Positions 26,954-34,472 of a DNA stretch of 64,000 nt are shown piece after piece. The stretch spans positions 62,001 through 126,000 of the forward strand of contig JAGQUT010000002.1 of NCBI GenBank assembly GCA_020438355.1. The letters run 5' to 3'. Below the pieces are notes generated by a model, which ran no database searches, was not told where the DNA came from, and saw only the letters and a program-made list of their open reading frames with translations. How positions within the stretch are numbered: the stretch's first letter is position 1; every line of letters begins with the position of its first letter. The stretch is from Solirubrobacterales bacterium (GTDB lineage Bacteria > Actinomycetota > Thermoleophilia > Solirubrobacterales > 70-9). A program made the translations under genes and the position numbers.

Positions 26954-26965
26954 TATCTTGAATCC
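26954..26965 (+). promoter_or_regulatory. putative leaderless promoter of the DUF2252 gene (-10 TATCTT)
   Basis: TATCTT (26954-26959) ends six bases before ATG 26966. There is no Shine-Dalgarno, which agrees with a leaderless message. Confidence 0.5.
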
Positions 26966-28381
26966 ATGAACAGCACGACCGGTCCCTCGACCCTCACACA
27001 GGACTCCCTGAAACTGACCGGGAAGGCACTTCGGAAGAAGGCCCCCCGGGAAAGTCACGCCGAATGGACCCCCGCCCCCGGGCGCGATCCGGTCGGAATC
27101 CTGCTCGAGCAGGGCGAAAGTCGTGTTCAGGAGCTGCTGCCGATCCGTTACGGAAGGATGTCGGCTTCGCCGTTCGCCTTCTACCGGGGTGGTGCAGCGA
27201 TCATGGCCGCGGATCTGGCCCCCACTCCGGCTACCGGTGTCCGCGTGCAGGCTTGTGGCGATGCCCACATCTCGAATTTCGGAGGCTATGCAGCACCCGA
27301 CCGCCGCCTGGTTTTCGATCTGAACGACTTCGACGAGACCCTCCCGGCACCCTGGGAGTGGGATGTGAAGAGGATGGCTGCGAGCGTCGTAATCGCAGCG
27401 CGGCACAACGGTGCGAGCAAGAAAGTGGCCCGAAAGATCGTGATCGCTGCGATGGCCGAGTACCGGGACGCCATGAGGCGTCTGGCAGACATGAGCTACC
27501 TGGACGTCTGGTACACGCGCCTGGACGTCGAGCAGATTGCGGAAATGCTTGAGGGAGCACATGGCGCCGACGCGGGCGTAAACCTTCGCAAGGACATAGC
27601 GAAGGCTTCCCGCAAGGACAGCAACCGGGCCACCAGGAAGCTGACCGACGAAAGCAGCGGCGAGCCCCGCTTCGCAAGCAGGCCCCCCTTGCTGGTTCCA
27701 GCCCGGGAGCTTGCTGCAGGCCTCGGCGTATCTGACGCCGATGCGGTTCGGGATCTGATTCGCTCCTTGATGCACCAGTACGCCGAGACTCTGCCACCGG
27801 ACCGGCAGCACCTGTTCGGCCACTACCAGTTGGTGGACCTCGCCCGAAAGGTCGTCGGAGTCGGCTCGGTCGGGACCCGGGCATGGGTGATGCTCTTCCT
27901 CTCCAATCGCCGGAAGGACCCGCTCGTCCTGCAGGTAAAGGAGGCCCAGAACTCGGTGCTTGCTCCATACGCAGGTGCCTCGAAGTTCAGGCTGCAGGGT
28001 CGCCGCGTGGTCGAGGGCCAGCGTTTGACCCAGGCCGCCTCGGACCTCTTCCTCGGCTGGATTCGTGCCGAGGCACCGGATGGCGTCACCCGCGACTTTT
28101 ACGTCCGTCAGCTCTGGGATGGAAAGATGTCCATTGACATCGACTCCCTTGGGGAAACCGGGCTCACCGAGTTCGTTCGGGTCTGCGCAGGAGCCCTGGC
28201 CCTCGCTCATGCGAGGACCGGCGATCGGGTTGCGATCTCGCAGTACCTCGGGAAGAAAGACACTTTCGATCAGGCGATTGCCGAGTTCAGCATTCGCTAC
28301 GCGAAGCAGAACCAGGAGGACTTCGACGCCTTCACCGCCGAGATAGAAGCGGGCAAAATAGAAGCGACACCGGGCATCTAG
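26966..28381 (+). CDS. DUF2252 family protein
   Basis: It has 471 residues with the family's hallmark blocks: RYGRMSASPFAFYRGGA (about 61-77), CGDAHISNFGGY (about 97-108) and LNDFDETLPAPWEWDVKRMAAS (about 119-140). GDxHxxNFG and DFDxT resemble the catalytic loop of protein-kinase-like/aminoglycoside phosphotransferase folds, so a small-molecule kinase activity has been suspected. This is inference and the family is uncharacterised to my knowledge. It converges with the cyclase gene, which ends five bases away. Confidence 0.9.
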   Translation: MNSTTGPSTLTQDSLKLTGKALRKKAPRESHAEWTPAPGRDPVGILLEQGESRVQELLPIRYGRMSASPFAFYRGGAAIMAADLAPTPATGVRVQACGDAHISNFGGYAAPDRRLVFDLNDFDETLPAPWEWDVKRMAASVVIAARHNGASKKVARKIVIAAMAEYRDAMRRLADMSYLDVWYTRLDVEQIAEMLEGAHGADAGVNLRKDIAKASRKDSNRATRKLTDESSGEPRFASRPPLLVPARELAAGLGVSDADAVRDLIRSLMHQYAETLPPDRQHLFGHYQLVDLARKVVGVGSVGTRAWVMLFLSNRRKDPLVLQVKEAQNSVLAPYAGASKFRLQGRRVVEGQRLTQAASDLFLGWIRAEAPDGVTRDFYVRQLWDGKMSIDIDSLGETGLTEFVRVCAGALALAHARTGDRVAISQYLGKKDTFDQAIAEFSIRYAKQNQEDFDAFTAEIEAGKIEATPGI

Positions 28382-28386
28382 GCAAC

Positions 28387-29148
28387 TCAGTCGAGGATCG
28401 CGACTACCCGGGCCGGCGCGGCGCTGCCTCCGACCAGTTTGAGGGGGAAGCAGGCCACGGTGAAGCCGGTCGACGGCAACTGGTCGAGGTTCGCGAGCCT
28501 TTCGATCTGCGAGTAGGGGATGTCGGCCTGATGGGCTTCCCAGAAGATGCCGGCCTCTCCCTTCTCCTTTGCTTCCTCCGCCTGCATCCAGAGGGGGCGG
28601 TCCCAGCCCCAGGCGTCGATACCCATCACGCGGATACCGCGGTCGTAGAGCCAGCGGGTGGCTTCAGCGCTGACTCCGGGCCCGTGCGCCATGTACTCGA
28701 CGGTGCCGAGGTACTGGTCGCAACCCGTCCTGACCAGACAGATGTCCCTTTCTTCTATCTGGTGGCCGATCCTTCCGAGCTCACTCTCGATGTCCGAGAC
28801 TCCGATCACCTCTCCGTCACCCCGTTCATGGAAGTCGAGCAGAAACCCCGGTCGGTAGAACCAGTCGAGAGGAAGCTGGTCGATCGTCTCGGCGGGACGG
28901 CCCTGGATGGTCGAGTTGTAGTGCCAGGGAGCGTCCACGTGAGTTGAGCTGTGGGTGCCGAGCAGGGTGAACGTGTCGACGGCCCACCCTTCTCCGTCAC
29001 GCAGCAGTTCGGAGCCGACGCCGAAGAGGGCTTCGATCTGCTTCGCGCCCTCTTCATGGGGGGTGAATTCCACGTCGACGCGCACAACATCAGGCGCACC
29101 TTCGGGGCCGGGCTCGATCGGTGCCGAAATATCGATCAATCTGCTCAT
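28387..29148 (-). CDS. cyclase-family (kynurenine formamidase-like) metal hydrolase
   Basis: It has 253 residues. The metal-binding signature GTHSSTHVDAPWHY lies near 64-77 (HxGTHxDxPxH type), and the C-terminal CFPLKLVGGSAAPARVVAIL is standard for this family, which includes KynB and isatin hydrolase. It probably opens an amide or cyclic ester, but the exact substrate is unknown because no tryptophan-catabolism genes are nearby. It shares a 23-base divergent promoter with the NAD(P)-dependent reductase gene. Confidence 0.87.
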   Translation of the reverse strand: MSRLIDISAPIEPGPEGAPDVVRVDVEFTPHEEGAKQIEALFGVGSELLRDGEGWAVDTFTLLGTHSSTHVDAPWHYNSTIQGRPAETIDQLPLDWFYRPGFLLDFHERGDGEVIGVSDIESELGRIGHQIEERDICLVRTGCDQYLGTVEYMAHGPGVSAEATRWLYDRGIRVMGIDAWGWDRPLWMQAEEAKEKGEAGIFWEAHQADIPYSQIERLANLDQLPSTGFTVACFPLKLVGGSAAPARVVAILD

Positions 29149-29171
29149 GGCAGGCAGACTAGAGTGCCACC
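29149..29171. promoter_or_regulatory. divergent promoter with overlapping -10 boxes
   Basis: The whole intergenic gap is 23 bases. Leftward TAGTCT (29161-29156) ends seven bases before the cyclase ATG. Rightward TAGAGT (29160-29165) ends six bases before the reductase ATG. The two hexamers share the TA at 29160-29161. Both genes would be leaderless, and the -35 regions would lie inside each other's coding sequence. Confidence 0.55.
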
Positions 29172-30194
29172 ATGACCATTAGTGAGGGTTCGAAGGGGAC
29201 GGTCCTGGTGACCGGGGGCTCCGGCTTCCTTGGCGGTCGGGCGATCGTCGATCTGCTCGAGAAGGGTTACGACGTACGGACGACAGTCCGGGACAAGTCG
29301 AAGGGCCCGAGAATCGAGGAGAACGTTTCAGACGAGATCGGCAGGCCAGCGGGGATCGAGTTCTTCGAGGCGGACCTTTCCGCCGACGATGGCTGGAGCG
29401 AAGCCGTCGACGGCTGCCGTTACGTGCTCCACATCGCCTCGCCCTTCCCTCCCGCGAAACCGAAGGATCCTCAGGAGCTGATCGGGCCGGCGGTCGCAGG
29501 GGCGACCAGGGTGATCGGCGCCGCGCTGGATGCCGGTGCCGAGCGCATCGTCATGACTTCTTCAGTCGCTGCAATCAGAGGCAGCGGGGAACCGAAAGGG
29601 TCCCCCTACACCGAGGATGACTGGACCGACGTTGAAACGGTCGACGCATACCCGCAGTCAAAGACCCTGGCCGAAGACGCCGCCTGGGACCTGGTCGATC
29701 AAAGGGGCGAGCGGGAAAAGCTTGCGGTGATCAACCCGAGCGCGATTCTCGGTCCGGTGATGCCGGATGACGATTCCTTTTCTCTTGAGGCGATCCAGAG
29801 GATGCTCGACGGAATGCCGGGAGCCCCGAAGATCGGGTTCAGCTGGGTCGATGTCCGGGATGTGTCCGCGGCCCACCTCGCGGCGATGGAGAAGCCCGAG
29901 GCTGGCGGGCAGAGGTTCATCGCTTCCGGACCTTTTCTCTGGTTGAGCGAGGTCGCAGAGATTCTTCGCCGGGAGGAACCGGAACTGGCAAAGAAGGCAC
30001 CGACGCGGACCGTGCCGAAACCGGTTCTGAGGGTCATGGCCCTCTTCGATCCAGGCATACGGGCGCTGCTTGGCAACATCGGAATCCGATCCGATTTCGA
30101 CATCACCAGGGCGAAGGAGGTCCTCGGCATCGAGGCCCGTCCGGTCGAGCAGACGATCGTCGACTGCGCCAGGTCGCTGGCAGCGAGGAGCTGA
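29172..30194 (+). CDS. NAD(P)-dependent epimerase/dihydroflavonol-4-reductase-like
   Basis: It has 340 residues of the extended short-chain dehydrogenase type. The Rossmann motif VTGGSGFLGGR is at 13-23, VRTTVRDKSK near 35-44 suggests NADP preference, and catalytic TSS...YPQSK sits near 121-162 (the lysine of YxxxK). It resembles dihydroflavonol reductase/cinnamoyl-CoA reductase-like enzymes. The real substrate is open. It ends four bases before the TTG of the trypsin-like gene. Confidence 0.88.
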   Translation: MTISEGSKGTVLVTGGSGFLGGRAIVDLLEKGYDVRTTVRDKSKGPRIEENVSDEIGRPAGIEFFEADLSADDGWSEAVDGCRYVLHIASPFPPAKPKDPQELIGPAVAGATRVIGAALDAGAERIVMTSSVAAIRGSGEPKGSPYTEDDWTDVETVDAYPQSKTLAEDAAWDLVDQRGEREKLAVINPSAILGPVMPDDDSFSLEAIQRMLDGMPGAPKIGFSWVDVRDVSAAHLAAMEKPEAGGQRFIASGPFLWLSEVAEILRREEPELAKKAPTRTVPKPVLRVMALFDPGIRALLGNIGIRSDFDITRAKEVLGIEARPVEQTIVDCARSLAARS

Positions 30195-30198
30195 CCCG

Positions 30199-31392
30199 TT
30201 GCGTCCCGGCTTCAGGGGGAGAGTGCTCGCGGCCTTCGCTGCCGGAGTCCTGCTGCTGATTACCGCAGGCGCGGCAGGCAGTGCTTCGGGCGCCGCAGAG
30301 CTTCGCCCGAGCCCGGAACCGAACGCTGGCGCGAGCGTAATCGGCGGATCTGCGACACCGATATCGCGGGTGCCCTGGCAGGTGGCGCTGGTTCGCAACG
30401 GGCGCGGATCGACCTGGCAACGTCAGTTCTGTGGCGGAACCCTGGTCGCGCCGACGATTGTCGTTACAGCTGCCCACTGCGTGCTGGAGCGAGGCAAGCA
30501 GATACCTGTTTCTTCCTACCGGGTTGTCTCCGGCCGAAGTGCCCTGAACGACACCGGGAGCGGCAGCAGCACCGCTGTCGGGGACTCGGTCATCTGGGTT
30601 GATGACTTCGGAGAGCCGCTTTATGACGGCGACCAGCAGTGGGATGTCGCGCTAGTCGTGCTCACTTCGCCGGCTTCCGGTACACCGATCTCGATCGCCG
30701 GACCCGATGAGCGTGCGCTCTGGGCTCCGGGAAGGCTGGCGAGGGTGAGCGGGTGGGGAGTAACCGAGACAGCGCCCTACGGAACCAACTATCTGCGGTC
30801 GACCTCGGTGGCGCGGCTCCCCGACTCGGCCTGCAAGCGCGCGTATCGCGGCCACGGGGGTTTCCGTTCGGCAACCCAGACCTGTGGCGGCCGTGCTCTG
30901 GGCCGACACGACACCTGCCAGGGGGATAGCGGCGGGCCACTGGTTGCCTACTCCGCCGATGGCACCCCGCGGCTGGTCGGAGTCACGTCATTCGGGGAGG
31001 GCTGCGCAGGGAAGTACTTCCCGGGCGTGTACGCGAGGGTGGCCGCCGACCCGATCAGGTCAACCGTGGAGGACTTCATCAACGCCGAGTATGGAATCTC
31101 CGTGGTCGGATCCGGAGAATCGGCACCGGGTCGCCTTTCGGCCCTCGCTGCCAGAGAGAACGCGTGGATTTATCTCGAGCCGGACTGCTTTGGCTGGCGT
31201 CCCTGCGACAGCTACGACGTCGAATGGTGCCGGCCAGCTGATCCGGGGCACCGCTGCCTGGTCTCCGAGAATGCGTTTACGTTCCGCGACGGTCGCTTCA
31301 ACTGTGTCAGGCAGATCCTTGTCGGCGTGTCCGGGGGTTCGATCTTCAGGGAGCCGGCCACGAAGTGGACCTGTCGCCGGGGCTGGCGCTGA
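30199..31392 (+). CDS. secreted trypsin-like serine protease (S1) with C-terminal extension
   Basis: It has 397 residues from TTG 30199, which has GAGGAG nine bases upstream and gives a proper signal peptide (RPGFRGR then hydrophobic). A GTG 8 codons later lacks the basic end. Activation site V-IGG is near 47-50. The triad is His93 (TAAHC), Asp149 (WDVALVVL) and Ser244 (GDSGGPL). Asp238 six residues before the serine predicts cleavage after Arg or Lys, as in trypsin. About 100 residues follow the protease domain, with cysteine pairs (CFGWRPCDSYDVEWC) and no recognised domain. Confidence 0.9.
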   Translation: MRPGFRGRVLAAFAAGVLLLITAGAAGSASGAAELRPSPEPNAGASVIGGSATPISRVPWQVALVRNGRGSTWQRQFCGGTLVAPTIVVTAAHCVLERGKQIPVSSYRVVSGRSALNDTGSGSSTAVGDSVIWVDDFGEPLYDGDQQWDVALVVLTSPASGTPISIAGPDERALWAPGRLARVSGWGVTETAPYGTNYLRSTSVARLPDSACKRAYRGHGGFRSATQTCGGRALGRHDTCQGDSGGPLVAYSADGTPRLVGVTSFGEGCAGKYFPGVYARVAADPIRSTVEDFINAEYGISVVGSGESAPGRLSALAARENAWIYLEPDCFGWRPCDSYDVEWCRPADPGHRCLVSENAFTFRDGRFNCVRQILVGVSGGSIFREPATKWTCRRGWR

Positions 31393-31399
31393 GCAGCAA

Positions 31400-32242
31400 C
31401 TACCAGGATTCGAGCAGTGGTTTCGGGTCGAGGAGCATTCCCCTAGCGCGTACCTCGAAGTGGAGGTGGCAGGGAGTGCCGGCCGCGTTTCCGGTCTGAC
31501 CGACCGAACCCAGCCTGCGCCCGGCCCGGACTTTCTGTCCCTTGCGTACCGGTGCGGGACGGATCAGGTGGGAGTACTTGTAGGTGCGCCTCTCCCCCTC
31601 GCCCTTCAGCACGACGTAGTTTCCGTAAAGCTCGGGGTCGAAGGCCTTCTTGAGGATGGTGCCTGCCCGTACCGCCACCAGCGGAGTGCGACAGGCAGCC
31701 GTTATGTCGAATCCCTCATGGGTGCGGCCGTCCACCCTCGGGGCCCCGAACTCGCCGATGTAGCCACGAGTCCCGTGGGGACCGTCCACGGGAAAGAGAT
31801 GACCGTGAATCCGGATTCGGCCCAGGCTGAAGAATGGCCCGCCGATCCGGCCGAGCAGAACCCGGTACTTGCCGGAGGGAGCCAGGCGCCCTCGCTGGGT
31901 CCGGCCATCCCAGGGCAGGTGTTGCCATCGATCCCGCTTGAGCCGGCCGGTCACGATCCGGCGGATCGTCTTGCCGCTGCCAAGCCGGTTGACCCGGATC
32001 GCAAGGCGGGTCGCGCTCGGAGCGTCGTAGCGGAAGTGGAACCGGATCGGATCTACCGATGAAGGGACCGCATCAGCCGGAGTAACTCCGTATTTGCCGA
32101 TCAGCGAGAAGGTTGCCTGGTTGTCGGGCAGCCCGGGACCGGTTGCGGCCCGGGCGGGCCCTGAAACGAACAGAGCCGCCGCCACAATGGCGACGGCTCC
32201 GATCAAACTGGTTCTGGTTCGCCTACCGGTGCTCGATGACAC
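31400..32242 (-). CDS. secreted M23 (LytM) metallopeptidase with FlgD-like Ig domain
   Basis: It has 280 residues from a GTG that lies inside the clpP 3' end (20-base overlap). Signal peptide about 1-33. A FlgD-Ig-like domain ([18 protein letters not shown] near 112-130) precedes the LytM peptidase: HEGFDI carries the first zinc ligands, YSHL lies between, and HLHFEVR near the end carries the catalytic/zinc histidines. It should cut peptidoglycan cross-bridges or act as an amidase activator. It is probably translated from the tig-clpP-side transcript. Confidence 0.9.
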   Translation of the reverse strand: MSSSTGRRTRTSLIGAVAIVAAALFVSGPARAATGPGLPDNQATFSLIGKYGVTPADAVPSSVDPIRFHFRYDAPSATRLAIRVNRLGSGKTIRRIVTGRLKRDRWQHLPWDGRTQRGRLAPSGKYRVLLGRIGGPFFSLGRIRIHGHLFPVDGPHGTRGYIGEFGAPRVDGRTHEGFDITAACRTPLVAVRAGTILKKAFDPELYGNYVVLKGEGERRTYKYSHLIRPAPVRKGQKVRAGRRLGSVGQTGNAAGTPCHLHFEVRARGMLLDPKPLLESW

Positions 32243-32807
32243 GGTCGATCAGACCGTACTTAGCGGCTTCCTCGGCACTCATGAAGTAGTCACGTTCGGT
32301 GTCGTGAGTGATCTTCTCGAGGTCCTGGCCGGTGTGCTTGGCGAGGATCTTGTCGAGCCTGCTGCGGGTATCGATGATCTCGTTGGCGTGGATCTCGATG
32401 TCGGTCGCCTGTCCCTGGAACCCGGAGGAAACCTGGTGGATCAGAATCTTCGAGTTCGGCAGTGACATCCGCTTGCCTGCGGCTCCGCCAGCAAGGAGCA
32501 GCGCGCCCATGCTCATCGCGATGCCGACGCAGATGGTCTGAACGTCGGGCTTGATGAACTGCATCGTGTCGTAGATGGCCAGTCCTGCGTACACGGAACC
32601 GCCGGGCGAGTTGATGTAGAGGCTGATGTCCTTCTCGGGATCCTCAGCGTCAAGGTGAAGCAGCTGTGCCACCACCAGGTTGGCGATGTCCTCGTTCACG
32701 CCGGTGCCGAGGAAGATGATGCGCTCGTTGAGGAGCCGGGAATAGATGTCGAACGAACGCTCTCCGCGAGAGGTCTGTTCAACGACCATGGGGACAAGTG
32801 GACTCAT
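32223..32807 (-). CDS. clpP: ATP-dependent Clp protease proteolytic subunit
   Basis: It has 194 residues from ATG 32807. The triad is Ser99 (GIAMSMG), His124 (ILIHQVSSG) and Asp173 (ERDYFM). The N-terminus [18 protein letters not shown] is typical for ClpP. The frame is open upstream but unlike ClpP, and a TATAGGAT box sits seven bases before this ATG. It is the only clpP in the window. Many actinobacteria carry clpP1P2 pairs, so a second copy may lie elsewhere. Neighbours are tig (upstream) and an M23 peptidase (overlapping). Confidence 0.96.
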   Translation of the reverse strand: MSPLVPMVVEQTSRGERSFDIYSRLLNERIIFLGTGVNEDIANLVVAQLLHLDAEDPEKDISLYINSPGGSVYAGLAIYDTMQFIKPDVQTICVGIAMSMGALLLAGGAAGKRMSLPNSKILIHQVSSGFQGQATDIEIHANEIIDTRSRLDKILAKHTGQDLEKITHDTERDYFMSAEEAAKYGLIDRVIEHR

Positions 32808-32820
32808 GCGGGCAATCCTA
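32808..32820 (-). promoter_or_regulatory. putative leaderless promoter of clpP (-10 TAGGAT)
   Basis: TAGGAT (32820-32815), within TATAGGAT, ends seven bases before the clpP ATG. It lies in the 132-base tig-clpP gap. No ClgR or HspR palindrome was recognised. Confidence 0.45.
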
Positions 32821-32911
32821 TAGAGCCGAGCCTCCGGGCCGATGCGGCGGCTACTCGGACAGAGCCGACCCATCCATCATTTTTCACTGTGGGTCGGCGG
32901 GTTGATCCGGG

Positions 32912-32933
32912 AGGGCGGGTCGGACCCCGCCCG
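32912..32933 (-). terminator. GC-rich hairpin after tig, weak terminator
   Basis: GGGCGGG and CCCGCCC pair around a short GGTCCGA-type loop, seven bases beyond the tig stop. No U-tract follows, so it may attenuate rather than stop transcription into clpP. Confidence 0.4.
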
Positions 32934-32939
32934 ACTTGC

Positions 32940-34313
32940 TTATTCCGACGAGGATTCGGTTTCCGAATCCTCGTCGTCCTCGATGCCCCAGAGCTTCTTC
33001 GCCGTGTCCTTCGCGGACATCTCGACCGACTTTGCCGATTCCGCGATCACGTCCATCGCCTTGCGGACCTTGATGTCGGCGGCGACCATCTCGTGGCGTC
33101 CGTCGCGCTTCAGACGCTCGAGGAGCTTGGCTCCGGTGGTGCGTTCGTGAGAGGCGGCATGCTCGAGTTCCTCGGCCATTTCCTCGTCGGTTACCTCGAC
33201 CCCTTCGGCGTCGGCAACTGCGACGAGCACGGCTTCGCGGCGGATCTCCTGGTCAGCGTCATCGAGTGACTCGTCGATGATCTCGTCGCGGGTCTTGCCC
33301 TGCATCTGGAGGTAGGTGTCCGGGTTCATGCCCTGCTGGGCCATCTGCCGTTCAACCCGGTCCCAGCGCTCTTCGCCACGGGCCCGGAGGATGTCCTCGG
33401 GAATGCCGACCTTCGCGTTCTTGACCGCGGCGTCCACGGCGGCCATCCGGAATTCCTGTTCGATTCGCTGGTCGACCGACTCGCCGAGCTTCTCGGCAAT
33501 GTCCGCCCGCAGCTCTTCGAGAGTGTCGAACTCGGATGCCTCCGACGCGAAATCGTCATCGGCCTCGGGCATCTGCTTGACCCGGACTTCCTTGACGGTC
33601 ACGGCGAAGTCGGCGTTCTGGCCGGCGAGCTCCGCAGCACCGTAGTCCTCGGGGAAGTTGACGTTCACCGCGACTTCGTCACCGGCCTTGGCACCGATTA
33701 TCTGTTCCTCGAAGTCGTCGATCAGCTGGCCGGAGCCGATCTCGATGGTGTGGTCGTTGGCGCTGCCGCCTTCGAACTCGACTCCGTCGAGAGAACCGAC
33801 GAAATCAACCAGCACGAGATCGCCTTCCTCGGCGGCCCGGTCGACGACCTCAAGGCTTGAGTTCGCCTCGAGCATGCGGTCGATCTCGCGATCGATCACT
33901 TCGTCCGGAACCTCGCTGCCGGCCTTCTCCACTTGGAGTCCCTTGTACTCACCGAGCTCGGCGACCGGTCGCACACCGACTTCGAACTTGAACTCGACTG
34001 TTTCGCCTTCGGCGGTGGGCGCCTTGGTGATCTCGACTTCGGGGGAACCGATCGGCACCACTCCGGACGAGTAAACGGCCCGCTGGTACCACTCGGGGAG
34101 AGCCTCCTGGATGGCCTCCTGGAAAACGGTGTCGAAGCCGAGACGCTGGATCGCGAGCGAGGGCGGCGCCTTGCCCTTGCGGAATCCGGGCATGCGCATC
34201 TCGCGGGCAAGCGCCCGGGCGGCCCGCTGGACCTGGACGGACACTTCGTCGGCCGGAACCTCGACCTCGACTCGTGCCCTCGAATCTTCTAGTTCAGTAA
34301 CGGTGGTCTTCAA
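32940..34313 (-). CDS. tig: trigger factor (ribosome-associated chaperone)
   Basis: Binds nascent chains at the L23 exit site and isomerises prolyl bonds. It has 457 residues. The ribosome-binding domain contains MPGFRKGKAPPSLAIQRLG (GFRxGxxP signature, near 42-60). The FKBP-like domain covers about 160-245 (EEGDLVLVDFVGSLDG), followed by a long helical C-domain and an acidic tail DDEDSETESSSE. The start is TTG 34313. TAGGCT nine bases upstream includes the stop codon of the preceding 48-residue gene. Confidence 0.95.
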   Translation of the reverse strand: MKTTVTELEDSRARVEVEVPADEVSVQVQRAARALAREMRMPGFRKGKAPPSLAIQRLGFDTVFQEAIQEALPEWYQRAVYSSGVVPIGSPEVEITKAPTAEGETVEFKFEVGVRPVAELGEYKGLQVEKAGSEVPDEVIDREIDRMLEANSSLEVVDRAAEEGDLVLVDFVGSLDGVEFEGGSANDHTIEIGSGQLIDDFEEQIIGAKAGDEVAVNVNFPEDYGAAELAGQNADFAVTVKEVRVKQMPEADDDFASEASEFDTLEELRADIAEKLGESVDQRIEQEFRMAAVDAAVKNAKVGIPEDILRARGEERWDRVERQMAQQGMNPDTYLQMQGKTRDEIIDESLDDADQEIRREAVLVAVADAEGVEVTDEEMAEELEHAASHERTTGAKLLERLKRDGRHEMVAADIKVRKAMDVIAESAKSVEMSAKDTAKKLWGIEDDEDSETESSSE

Positions 34314-34325
34314 GGTCGAATGAGC

Positions 34326-34472
34326 CTAGCGAGGAGTGACGCGACGGGACTTCCGGTGCGCTCTCAGGGCTCGGGCGAAGTCGATGATGAATCCGACCAG
34401 GCGGCCGACCGGTCCGGTCACAAGCCAGGCCCTGAACGGTGCCCTTTTCAGACCCTGATTCCGGTCACTCAC
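34326..34472 (-). CDS. 48-residue basic membrane-associated protein
   Basis: From GTG 34472, which overlaps the end of the spermidine-synthase-like gene by eight bases (GTGAGTGA), the frame encodes SDRNQGLKRAPFRAW, then a moderately hydrophobic stretch LVTGPVGRLVGFIIDFARAL, then RAHRKSRRVTPR. The stop is 12 bases before tig. A basic N-terminus, one short helix and a basic C-terminus suggest a peripheral or single-pass membrane peptide. The VTGPxGxLxGFxxDxAxAL pattern looks conserved-type to me in actinobacteria, but I cannot check that here. Function unknown. Confidence 0.6.
   Translation of the reverse strand: MSDRNQGLKRAPFRAWLVTGPVGRLVGFIIDFARALRAHRKSRRVTPR

Noticed and set aside
26843-28210. 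455-codon minus-strand frame opposite DUF2252
   Set aside because: The plus strand has all DUF2252 signature blocks; the minus frame is a shadow.
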